A stretch of DNA of 64,000 bases from contig NW_005434638.1 of NCBI RefSeq assembly GCF_000315625.1, positions 526,121 through 590,120 on the forward strand. The letters are read 5' to 3'. Below are positions 10,366-24,099 of this stretch, in pieces. The position numbers and the translations under genes were made by a program. The stretch is from Guillardia theta CCMP2712. Lineage: Eukaryota > Cryptophyceae > Pyrenomonadales > Geminigeraceae. The stretch's first letter is position 1, and each line of letters starts with the position of its first letter. The notes below the pieces were generated by a model. That model saw nothing but the letters and a program-made list of their open reading frames with translations. It made no database searches and was not told where the DNA came from.

Positions 10366-13300
10366 CCATCATCATCAGCATCATCAGCATCATCTAATCT
10401 TTCTCCCTTGCAGGGCTTGCAACAGCTCTAGAGACCGAACTCTGTGGCGACGCCATCTGTGGGACGTACGGAGTCAAGCCGTCCTTCGACGACTCGAACC
10501 GTCCTCCGAGCCAGCAGGTGTGTGCTCTTGTACCGAGTATTGAACGCCTCGAAATGGGGAAATGAACACGATTGATGATCCGATGAAGGTTCTTGGTCGG
10601 GCAACATGGACCGTGTTCCATACCTTTGCTGTGTATCTTCCAGACACCATGGGGGACGTGGAGGTGACGATGAAGCACATGGGTCGAGAAGAACGCATGA
10701 CGCCTCTGCTACAGGTCAAGATGTTCCAGAACTTGATCAACTCAGCAGGGTCACTCTACCCTGGGAAGGTTAGCAAGAGCTGGTGTAGACGCATGTGGAT
10801 GGATTGATTCTTTCCTCCCAGGGAGGGGAGATCGTCAACGAGATCTTGAACAACGATGTGTTTAAGAAGGAGATTCAGAGCATTAAGAACAGGGAGGACG
10901 GCATGCTCGTGGCATGGAAACGTGATGTCGAGATCTTATTTCGAACTCCTGCTCACCACCAGCGACGTTTGCAGTTCACAATGCCGTCACTGCTGCTGTC
11001 AAGCCCGATGCTGTTCCGTTTCCAGAGGCCTTGGGTGCGTTGAGATGGCGAACATTCACATGTCGCTCGTTGACGCCAAGCTCAGGGATCAAGCCGTCTA
11101 TGTTTGACCTCCTTAACAAGCCGGACAGCAACCACGTGCAGCTGGAGGTATGCGGAGCTTATCTTGTGATAGATGGTAATGCACGCTTAAATGCAGAATC
11201 TCAACATCGCGATGAAGAAGCAGATCATTGACGCTCTCACTTCTGTCAGTCTCTTCCAATGCTCATCTTGGTGCTCGTCTCATCTGTTTTCGCAGCGATG
11301 GAAGGCGACAGACGGCCTTATCAACAAGCATTGGTCCCAGAGAGACTTGCTCAACCTCCCTCCTGACCGAACCATGTTGGGCCGTGCGTTCTGGACTGTA
11401 CATGCAACTTCCTTGCTCGAACCGCGCTGACCCTGGAGATGACAGTACCTGCATACAACCTCCGTGTACCTTCCGCACAACCCAACAACCCAGCAAATCG
11501 AGGCCTTTAAGTCGCTATTCGACGCTGTCTATCATATCTTCCCCTGCCCTGTCTGCAGGTGTTTTTGACATGTTGGAGGGTGTCCCGCCTGTTTGACTTG
11601 TGCTCGCCGTAGAGGACACTTCAGGCTGTTCTATCCCGACGCTGTTCTGCAGAAGGAGGCAAAATCAGCTTGCTCGATGCCGTTTTCCTTGCCGCTGACG
11701 TTGTTGCAAACAGCATGAGGATATCAAGAGCAAGCACGATGCTATCATGTTCTCCTGGAAAAGTGAGCTGCTGCCGTCATCTTGCAAGGATGGCCCTCAC
11801 GCGTGTTTTGTTCTCAGTTCACAACATCGTCACCGCTGACGGCATCAACCGTGACGAATGGCCTGATCGCACCATGTACCCCAAGGACATGCACTTCAAT
11901 GTTTCTCAGGTCCACTCCTGATCCAACAGTCGATAACCGAAGTCTTTATCCTCCTCCCTCCATTGCTGCAAGATTCAAGTCTTCCAGCACACCCGTTCCC
12001 TGCCCTTGTCCGCTCCCCATGTTCTCTCTTCCCTCTTCACTTTCTCCTCCTGTCGTTCCTTCGCTCACAGCTATCATGCCAGTTCTTGATCCCCTCACCT
12101 CACGCGGAAGAAGATCAGATGAAGCTCAAGATCTGCCCGACGAAGACTGAGACTTGTCTGGTCCGCGAGCGAGCGTCTTGTGCAGTCCCGGGGTTGACGT
12201 GACGCACCAGGACAAGGACACACGCTTCGAAGTGATCGCTGATGTCGAGTCGAGGTGGAAGGTGAACCCTTGGAGCGATCTCATGCTGCAAGCTGATGTT
12301 GTCTGCTTGCAAACAGATCGAGGGAGGCATCGATCAGCCTCTCAAGGACGACTCCCCTGGTGCTGCTCCTGTCGATCCCTCTTGACGGGTCCTGACCGTT
12401 GCGCCTTCAGCTGCCTGCGATCCGCCCAAGGAGGGTCAGAAGGTGCTCAAGATGGAGGTAGAAAGGGACGAGGTGTGAAAGCGGAGGGTCCCGTGACCTG
12501 TCGGCAGATGTACATCATGGGCAAGTGCCCATGGTGCGCCAAGGCGATGGAGAAGATCGCGGATTCGATCAAGTGCGACTACACTTGCTCGTACCAGGGG
12601 CAAGAATTGACGGCGAGATTGGACTTCAATGTGCACATGGTGAGAAGGGACACGTGCGAGGGAGTGGAGATGTTGATGATGATGATATTGTTGTTGTTGT
12701 CGATGACGATTTTAAATGTTGTTGTTGTTGTTGTTGTTGATGATGATGATGATGAAATGATGATGGTGGTGACAATGACGAATGTAACAGGTTGGTCTCA
12801 ACAATGGAACTTGGGAGCAGCCGTGGCTTAAGGCCATTCACGGACCATCTGGTGACTCTCAACCTCGACTTTCATCAAACGCTTCACTCCTGGCATCTTC
12901 TTGTTTCCCTCCGTCTCTCTTGCTCTGCTTCTTTCCCACCTGTTTGCTCCCTAACGATCTGGCAGAGCTTGTTGGCGAGAGACTTGAGCTCTGTGCAAGG
13001 CAGCATTATGCAAAGGTCAGATGAGGACGAGAAGGAGGAGGGGTCGGAGGTAGAGGGGTCAGAGGAGGACGAGGAGAAGGAGGAAGGGTCAGAGGAGAAG
13101 GAGGAGGAAGGGTCAGAGGAGAAGGAGGAGGAAGGGTCAACGGAGGAAGAGGTGGTGGTGGTGGTGGCGGCGGCGGCGGTGGAGGATTTCTTACTTGGAT
13201 TTGTAGAACTATGAGTACGTCAAGTTCTTCCACTGCATGGACGAGAATGTTTCCGTGATTCCTATTCGAGCACCTGAATGTGCAAAGAAGGTGAGGGAGA

Positions 13301-14181
13301 GGAACGGGAGGAGACAAGATGATGAGTGTGGTACAGCACAACATGGACCTCGACCTGCTGGTTTCCTGCGCCAACATGGAGGTAAAAGTCTGAGGAGGAG
13401 CAGGAGATAGAGCAGAAGGGAGGGGGGGAAGGGGAGGGTGTGGAAGGTGAGGAACTGATAATGTGCTGAAGGGTGAGACTCTTGTCGCAACTTCTTATGG
13501 ATACGCGAGCTGGATGGTGAGGAGGAGGCAAAGAAACTCGTGGGAGTGACGAAGACGGCAGGGGATCGACATCACCCCAACGTTTGTGCTCAACGGCAAG
13601 AAGCACGTGCTCGGACTCCCATCCAACTTCTCAGGTGGAAGGAGCAGCAATGGGGAAGGAGAGAAGGGAGGGAGGGAGTGGAGAGGAGGGAGGGGAGAGG
13701 AGGAGGGAAGAAGCGAAGGGATGGAGGAAGGAGAAGGAAAAGAGGGAAGGAGGGAGAAGAGACGGGGGTAATGAGGAGGCAAGGTTGTAAAACTGAGCGC
13801 TAGATATCGTCTGCGAGCAACTGGCGACGACCTCGACCACTCTGGCGGAAACTTCTCTTTACAGCGGAGGAAGCCTCCGGATGGCGAGCGGGAGGTGAAG
13901 GGAGGGAGAGGATGCGGTAGAGACTGACGAGCTGCAGTGAGAAGAGGGACCTGGTGGTGACTGGCGTTGCCGTTGGTTTCATCACTATGGTGAGCGGGGG
14001 GAGGAAGGGGGAGGAGGCGGATGAAAGGGGTGGGAGAGCAAGGCAGGAGGAGGATGGAGGTGATGTTGGTTCGTACGATCATTCGCTTACTCGGAAACTT
14101 CAGGTTGTGATGGGAGCTGCGCTGGTCGTCATGCGGCTGAGGACGACCAAGGATGTTGAGCGACAGGCTCTCCTGCCTTGA
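9948..14181 (+). CDS. Erv/ALR-like sulfhydryl oxidase - GILT thiol reductase fusion, type I membrane protein
   Basis: About 20 small exons whose phases agree. Exon 1 (9948-9996) encodes a signal peptide, MVARRRMALAMVAMVLG. Erv/ALR domain 1 (exons from 10414): VLGRATWTVFHTFAVYLPD and WKLHNAVTAAVKPDAV, but YPGKGGE stands where the CxxC should be. Erv/ALR domain 2 (about 11.3-11.9 kb): MLGRAFWTYLHTTSVYLPH, redox pair CPVC near 11545-11556, and WKIHNIVTADG. A GILT-type domain follows: KMEMYIMGKCPWCAKAME (CPWC at 12526-12537), VGLNNGTWEQPWLKAIHGPS, ELVGERLELCAR, YVKFFHCMDEN, ITPTFVLNGKKH. The last two exons give one membrane segment (LVVTGVAVGFITMVVMGAAL) and a short tail, stop 14179-14181. Erv domains make disulfides with FAD and oxygen; GILT reduces them in acidic compartments. 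Exon borders were read by eye; the architecture is well supported. Confidence 0.85.
10191..10396 (+). repeat. Microsatellites in intron 1 (TATCTC and ATC)
   Basis: A TATCTC/CATCTC array (about 10191-10227) and an ATC array (about 10334-10396) lie within the first intron (9997-10413) of the Erv-GILT gene, the second just before the acceptor. A GTT/GAT microsatellite (about 12718-12754) fills a later intron. Confidence 0.85.
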
Positions 14182-14314
14182 ATAAGAATGTAGTGTAGCG
14201 AGGAGGGACCATGAGAGAGTGGGGGAGGAGGAGGAGGAGGAGGAGGAGGACGAGGGGAATGTCACGGATCATGAATGTGCTGTAAATTTTGAATTCGTTG
14301 CAATTCAAGCTCGC

Positions 14315-17300
14315 TCAGTGATTAAGGAGAAGGAAGGAAATCACCACAAGGTTACACAAAGTCGCCATGGCGAGGAGAGGTGAGGAGGACGAGGCAGCGG
14401 ATTCCTGCGGAGCAAGTCAAGTAGACTTCGAGGAGGACATGGCATGAGAGCAGCACTAGACGATGAAGGAGAGCAAGAGGAGAGGGAGGGAAAGAAGAAA
14501 GAGGAGGTGAGGCAAAAGAAGAGGAGGGGGAAGAAAGAAGAAAGGGGGAGGGGGAAGATGAGGCGAACCTCGTCGAGCTGCTGAAGCTTCTTATTTAACG
14601 TGTGTAGGGATGATCTCATCTCGTCTTCGAGCTGCTTCATCTCCTGAAGGGAACATCACTCGTCTTGCTCCCCACCGTCCCCACCACCCCACCAAGCACC
14701 TCTAACACTTCCTCCTCTTCCTCACCTGATCTCTTCCCCGTCTCTTCTGACCCTTTGCCGCAACTTTCTCATGCCCAATGGGCCCCTGCTGCAGAGACGA
14801 TTGAGCGAGCGAATGGGGCGAAAGGATGGAGGAGAAGGAAAGGAGGACGACAAGAGCACGGCGAGATGAGGGAGGCTCGTTGGAGAAGGACAAGGGGAGG
14901 AAAGAGGATGGCAGCAACGAAAAGCAGGAGGCAGGAGAGGGGAGGGAAGAGAGCATTCTTTACCTCAGCTACACGCTCGATGGCCTTGTGCCCGTGTTTC
15001 ATCACGACCTTCTCTACGGTGACCGTGGATGCATGCTGCTGCGACAAGGAGCTTCGCTGGTCCTGTTGCCCGCCTCAACTCTTCGCCCTGCCCCACCCTC
15101 CTCGACCTCCTCCTCTCACCTTCACTACAACCGATCGGACTGGCAGAAATCCAGCAGGCTGGCCAATGCAGAGATCCCAGTGTGTCCAACCATACTGGCC
15201 GTTGATCGCTTTAGCGTCTTGACTCTACGGAGCAGGAAGAGCAGAGGAAGAGGTCAGAAATTCTTTCCTTTCCCAGGGCACGTCTACCTTGGTGCCGCAA
15301 GACCCCTCCACCGCGCACCATGCTGCGTCCTGATCCGCCCTCGTGCATTCCGTGTATGTCTTGTCATCGCAGATGACGCACCATCCCTGCTGCATGTATC
15401 CTCCCTCCAGCTGGCACGCCGAGTCCTTCAGCGGCTTCACCTTGCACAGCTCGGAAGGAGCGTACTTGAAGGGCAGGCGGCACGTGCAGCCATTCTGCGT
15501 GCGAACCTTGGGGATGACGTCGGGCAGCTGCGGCTGGTCGGTGCCAGCTATGAGCGGCCTCTGAGCACGGAGTGAGAGGTGCAAGTTGGTGGTCGAGGAG
15601 AGGAGAAAGAGGATGACGAAATGGGTGAAGTGAAGAATGGAGAATGGAAGTAGAGAGAGGAAGAGGAAGAGGAAGAGGAAGAGGAAGAGGAAGAGGAAGA
15701 GGAAGAGGAAGGGGATCAGGAAGAGAAAGGGGAAGAGGAAAGAAAAGGGGAAGAGTAGCAAGGAGAGAGGAGGACGAGGGAAGGAGGAAGCCAGACCTTC
15801 TCCGGCTGCTCCTTGCAGATGTCCCAGTGAGTCCATCCGAACCCTCCGGGTCCCGTGTGCGCCATCTTGCTGTTGCTCTTCTTCCCGCAGGCTCCCTTGG
15901 TAGCGCACCAGGCGCCTCCCTTGCTGCTTGAGATGTCCGTGCAGGACGTGTAGACGATACGGTTGCTGCTCTGGCCGAATACAGGCGGGGAGTACTCGAA
16001 GGGGAGCAGGCACTCGCACCCGTCGACAGTCTTCACAGGCTCCGGCTCCAACCATCCCGGAGGATCTCCGACGCACTTGTCCCACTGCATCGTCTCCCCC
16101 GATGCCGTCTTGCCCGTGTAGCCGCACGTCGACTCCTCCACCGGGCACCACCAGAAGTTCTCCATGCCGCTCTTGGTCTGGCCATAGCGGGTGCAGGTGG
16201 TGAGGGTAACGGAGTAGCCGAGGCCCGGGGGGGTGATGGTGTAGGGCATCTTACACTTGCAGCCTTGCAACGTGCTGACGGACTGGGAGGGGTAGGGCAT
16301 CACTCCCTGCTCGTGCGACTCCACCTGCTCCATGCAGTAGTCCCAGTGGTCCCACCCGTACCCCCTCGGCGTCAGTTTAGCGCGGGGGTCGTTACTCTGG
16401 ATGCCGCAGTTGGGCGACTCCACAGGGTCGATGGCGCACCAGGCCTGGTTGGGGCTGCCGATATCAGTGCAGCCCAAGTACGTCACCTCCTGTCCAGCGA
16501 GGCTCGAGGGCTGGAACACCCACGGCTGCTTGCACACGCAGCCCTGGCGGGTCATCAACTTGGGCTTGAGGGGAGCCAGGAAACCAGCAGGCTCTCCGAT
16601 GCACTTGTCCCACCTCGACCACCCGAAGCCTCCCGGCCCCTTGTACGCCTGCGGCAAGTCGCTCTTCTTGCCGCAGCTCTGCTCATTCACGGGGCACCAA
16701 GCCGCATGCATGCCGAACCTCTGGCAGGTGTTGAACTCCTTCACCTCGTGGTTGGTTTCCGCGTTGGCGATCTTGAAGGGGAACATGCAGGAGCAGCCAC
16801 TCTCCGTGCGGACGAAAGGCAAAGGGTGGGGCACAATGCCCTTGCTCAAGTCAGCCACCAGCTCCGTGGGCTGATACTTGTCATCGCAAATGTCCCAGTG
16901 CGTCCATCCATACTGCCCGGACTTGGTTCCTGCCTTGGGGTCTGCGGACGTCGTACCGCAATCTCCTTCAACCGCGCACCATGCCGTGCCCGGGCTGTCG
17001 ATATCAACACATCCGTTGTAGATGACCCTCTTGCCCCCGAGATCCCACGGCTCGAACGACCAAGTCGTCTTGCACGTGCATCCCTGAACAGTGGTGGCTG
17101 GCTTGGGCGGCAAGGCCAAGAAGCCCGCCGGTTCTCCCACACACTTGTCCCAATGGGTCCAGGACAGTCTCGAGTCGCCGTACTTGCTCTCTGGCGTTCC
17201 GGTGCGGCCGCAAGATCCTTCCGTGGCGCACCAGTGAGTGCCATGGCCGCCATGTAGGGTGCAGGCGTACAGCTCAAGCTTCTGCAGCCCCCCGAGCGAC

Positions 17301-18689
17301 CTGGGGTAGAACTCGAAGGGGAGCTTGCAGGTACAGCCCTTCTCAGTGACGACCTTAGGAGCGGGGGAGGGCAAGAACTTCTCATCGTGAGGAGCAGGCT
17401 GGCTCATGCAGAAGTCCCAGTGAGTCCATCCATACCCTCCCTCCTTCACTGTGGCCTTGGGATCGCTGGAGCTCTTGGGGGATCCAAACTTGCCACACTC
17501 CCCGTCCGCAGGGTCCACTGCACACCATGCCTTCCCTGGTGACCCAATGTCTGTACAGACGTCGTACTTGATGGTATGGTCCTTGAGCTCCGGGACGTCA
17601 TATTTGAAGGGCAAGAGGCAACGGCAGCCGGACACAGTCTTGATAGGAGGCCACAGGAAATCCTCCAGGGCCCTCCTGGCTGCAGACTTTCCACCGATCT
17701 GCTTGATCGCAACTCCCAGCCATTCGGACAGAACCTTGGCCTTCTGAGCGTGATAGTCGCGCTTCGAAATCACACCCTTCTGGTAGAGCCCGTCGATGTC
17801 ACGCAGTTCGTACTCCATCTGCATGTCGTCGGACGGCTTGTTCTGCTCCCCAGCCAACGGAGCGGCGATCCCCATCTTTGCGCTGCCCGAGTGACCAGAG
17901 CCAGGCAGGGACGAGCCAAGAATGACTCTCCTGAGCATCGAGATGACATAGACCTCCACCTGATGATGAACGCGGGCCCTTATCCTCAGGAGCAGTGGCA
18001 CCAAGAGCCTGGATCGCATCTTCTTCATCTGTTCAGCATTCAAGTTCTTTCGCAGCCCGACGTCGCGGACAGTCTCCTTCACGCGCTCGTGAGCCTCGGC
18101 GTCCAAGTTCTTGATGAGAGGAGCTTCAATCCCTTCCACGATGGGCAAGATGTAAGGGTTCTCAGTGGACTTGCCGCTCTCAGCCCACTCCAGCATCTCC
18201 TCCACATACCCCGCCTTCATGTTGCGCAGGAGGGATACAAGGTTCTGAGCATAGGACTCTTGCACCTTGGGGTCAGAGATGGGAAGAAACGAAGGAGGAA
18301 GCTTCAGACCCTTGTACGGCCTTGTCCCATCCTCCCCCACCGCCTCAGCCATCTTCTTGTCATAATCCTCCTCATCCTCAGCCGTCCACTCTTGTCCTGG
18401 CATCCTGTAGATCGAAGGAGGGGCTGAACCCTTGCCTTTGACTGAAGCTAGCTTTCCCTCCAGGGAGTGAAGGGTCTTCTCGATCTCCGCCGCCCTCTCA
18501 TTCAAAAACTTCTCGTCGAGCTCAGCTGGGAGATCCGACGGCCTCTGGACCACAAGAACGAGCCCGACGATAAGGACTAGAGGGCCGGCAATGTATAGGG
18601 GGCTCAAGCTCCTCTGTGAACACAAGTCAGTCAGCTGATCGAAGTCGGAATGAGTTCCATCTCACCGGCGAAGCTTTGAGACCAGGCAT
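14315..18689 (-). CDS. Membrane-anchored protein with eight fibronectin-type-II-like repeats
   Basis: Exon 1 (18689-18666) gives MPGLKASP; exon 2 starts at 18613 and is a long open block to about 15799. A signal anchor (YIAGPLVLIVGLVLVVQ) is followed by a helical region of about 300 residues. Then come seven repeats of about 75-85 residues, an eighth after a GA-rich intron, and its end (GQYGWTHWDLC) in a further exon. Repeat pattern: GCxCxLPFxxxP..Y..CTDIGSPGxAWCAVE..CG...GYGWTHWDxC. This matches the FN2 frame (C..PF..Y..C...WC...W..C); FN2 modules bind collagen-like ligands or glycans. Repeats 3 and 5 have TW or PW in place of PF. Later exons encode a lysine-rich coiled segment (EMKQLEDEMRSSLHTLNKKL) and a hydrophobic end (ATLCNLVVISFLLLNH), stop 14315-14317. 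Extracellular orientation is inferred; ligand unknown. Confidence 0.8.
15654..15716 (+). repeat. GAGGAA/GGAAGA array in an intron
   Basis: About ten GAGGAA units within the intron (about 15563-15798) between repeats 7 and 8 of the FN2-repeat gene. The pyrimidine strand is the transcribed-sense strand and could act as a polypyrimidine tract. Confidence 0.85.
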
Positions 18690-19194
18690 TGCAAGATCAG
18701 TCGCCGAGAGTTGGCGAGAGAAGCTGAGGATCGAGAGAAATTAGTCCACAGCAACAAGACAATCAAGGATTGATAGAGAGAATATAGCGAACAAACTGGA
18801 AGGAAGTGGAAGAAAAACTAAAGTACGATGTTGGGACAGCACAAGAACAAGAGAGTTGAGAGTGAGAAAATCAGTATATCGTCTCTCTCGAAACAAAATG
18901 AGCTACCCTGCACGAGAAGGTTGGAGATCGGAACACATTCGACAAGGTAGACAAGCAGAGGCAAGAACGAGTTGATGATGGCGAGGAAACATGTTAGAAA
19001 GGGAGTATGGAGGTTTCATATCGATAAAACGAAGTGATTGAAAGAGACGAGGAAGAGGAATTGCTAGCAATATCAGATGCGTAGGCAACACTGGTGGAAA
19101 TCACCACAGGGACAAAGGAGGGAGGAAACAGAAAAGGTGATACAGCAGGAGGTTATGGAAGTGGGGACGATTTGATGGGGGAGGAGAAGGTTAC

Positions 19195-19500
19195 GGAGCA
19201 GCGGCAAGAGGAGAAGGAGCAAGAGGAGGAGGAGGAAGAGGACGAGGACGAGGAGGACGAGGACGAGAAGGAGGAGGAGGAGGAGGAGGACGAGGAGGAC
19301 GAGGAGGAGGAGGACGAGGAGGACGAGGAGGACGAGGAGGACGAGGAGGACGAGGAGGACGAGGATGAGGACGAGGACGAGGAGGAAAAGGAGGAGGAGG
19401 ACGAGAACGAGAACGAGAACGAGAACGAGGAAGAGGAAGAGGAAGAGGAGGAGGAAGAGGAAGAGGAAGAGGAAGAGGAGGAGGAGGAGGAGGAGGAGTT
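19195..19500 (+). repeat. GAGGAC/GAGGAA microsatellite
   Basis: About 300 bp of GAGGAC, GAGGAA and GAACGA units. It translates as poly-Glu/Asp on one strand and poly-Ser on the other, which explains long chance frames here. Confidence 0.85.
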
Positions 19501-19675
19501 GTCGGCGGTGACAGTCACGGCTGCTGCCATGATGACTGTGACGCTTCGCAAGCGATGCCCGTTACAACAGTTACATCTAAAAAGAAAAGATATTAAGCTA
19601 ATTGTGTTGTTGAGTAAAACTACCCGACAATGGCGGAGGAGCGCCTTGGCGCTGCAGTGCGGTGAGTGGTGAGAG

Positions 19676-19780
19676 GGAGGGAGGGGAGGGGAGGGGAGAG
19701 GAGAGGAGAGGAGAGGAGAGGAGAGGAGAGGAGAGGAGAGGAGGGGAGGGGAGGGAGGGAAGGGAGAGAGAGGAGAGGAG
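19676..19780 (+). repeat. GGGGA/GAGGA array
   Basis: Pentanucleotide array of GGAGA and GGGGA units followed by GGGA and GGAT units; no coding value. Confidence 0.85.
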
Positions 19781-19987
19781 GGATGGATGGATGGAGAGGA
19801 GGTAACATATGATGCTGTGAAGTTAGTGAGAGGATATGATGTTGAAACAAGAAGAGAGATCTAGGCAGAAGGAGGATGTACGAGGAGGAGTGGCAATTGG
19901 TCGGTGGTACACCGAGAAGAGCTGGATCACTACTGCAGAGATGACCATGCTGCGGGGCATGTAGATGTATTATACCATCTCACATGA

Positions 19988-22997
<3,010 letters not shown>

Positions 22998-23225
22998 TGG
23001 AAATGTGACGATCTCCAAGATTTGACCATCGGCACACACCTGCCTCAAATGTGTATTCTCGCGATCTTGCGGCAGAGGTGATCATTGTACGCCTTTCTCA
23101 AACTCTTCTCTGTGAACTTGAGATGCAGGTCAGTTCAAAGTGTACAAAAATAATGTTTCTTAGACCCTTTCATTAATCGTTTTCATGGACTAGTGAAGAC
23201 GTGAAGCTCATCTGAGTCAATCTTT

Positions 23226-23305
23226 CTACAAGTATCCGTTGCTCATCATTCTGCTCTGCTGCTGCATGTCCGCGTATTGAGGCTGCCCCATGGGCTGCTG
23301 GTACA

Positions 23306-23340
<35 letters not shown>

Positions 23341-24097
23341 AAGCAACATCAGACCCTCTATGTCTCCTCCTCACTCTACCTGAGCCCCCACAGGAGCTAC
23401 TCCGATGCTCTGCAGGTAGGCGTTGGTGGCGTCCTGCGACATAGCACCTGAGTTGTATCCCGCATTCCTGCCCGACAGTCACTTGCTAACCAGCAGCCTC
23501 ACACGTCTCCTCACATCCCCGGGAACTGCATGGTGCTCGGAGCCTTGGCACTCGTCTTGGTGGTGAAACCCTTGAAGCCTATCAGTCTCTTGCCCGCGCG
23601 CCATGTCAGGTCACTGGCGGCACCTGTCGTGCGATGGCGGCGTTCCTCCTCTTGTTGAAGTCATCCCATGCTGTGTTGGGGACGGACATCTGCTGCGGCG
23701 CTTGCTGGACCGCGTAGGTCATCTCCTGTGGAGGCGCCTGGTACTGGTCCGCAACCATGTACACCTGCGGCTGGGCCACCGTCGTGACATGCGGCTGGGC
23801 CACCGTCGTGACATTCTGAGGAGAGTACTCGTAGAACTGCTGGGAGGGCTGCAATCTAGACTCAGAGGCGACGAGGAGGGCACAACTACCTGAGACATGA
23901 CGTAGGATACAGGTTGCGGTGAGACATTCACGTTCTGTACGTACTGGACTGCCACTGGCTGTCATGGAGAGGTCCAGAGAGTGACATGGACGGGTCGTAC
24001 CTTGTCTCTGTTGGGCATAAGGTGACTGTGGCGGATAATTCATGTGCTGATAACTCATGTTGTTGGGTGAGTTCTGATAAACAGCCTGCATCTGCAC
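23226..24097 (-). CDS. Gln/Pro/Tyr-rich prion-like protein, 5' incomplete
   Basis: Exons in order on the minus strand: MQAVYQNSPNNMSYQHMNYP (entered through a TTTCGTGCAG acceptor), VQYVQNVNVSPQPVSYVMSQ, then a longer exon starting PSQQFYEYSPQNVTT with an imperfect doublet TVAQPH/TVAQPQ and ending NTAWDDFNKRRNAAIARQ, then RLIGFKGFTTKTSAKAPST, NAGYNSGAMSQDATNAYLQS, and a final exon of nine Gln followed by LYQQPMGQPQYADMQQQSR, stop 23226-23228. Phases 1, 0, 0, 2, 0 agree. The composition (Q, N, Y, P, few charges) is that of a prion-like disordered domain as in RNA-granule or transcription-factor proteins. No folded domain is visible; an upstream exon probably exists. Function unknown. Confidence 0.65.
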
Positions 24098-24099
24098 GA

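Larger units (their letters stand above)
18690..19987. other. Intergenic, low-complexity purine-rich
   Basis: Promoter-proximal DNA of two divergent genes (18689 minus, 19988 plus). Its centre is simple sequence: GAGGAC/GAGGAA (about 19195-19500) and GGAGA/GGGGA (about 19676-19780). No gene is supported. Confidence 0.7.

Noticed and set aside
15928-18427. Plus-strand ORFs opposite the FN2-repeat gene
   Set aside because: Antisense shadows of strongly conserved cysteine repeats on the minus strand.
19094-19672. Long Glu/Asp-rich ORF (plus) and poly-Ser ORF (minus)
   Set aside because: Entirely a GAGGAC/GAGGAA microsatellite; no unique coding sequence and no splice or start context.
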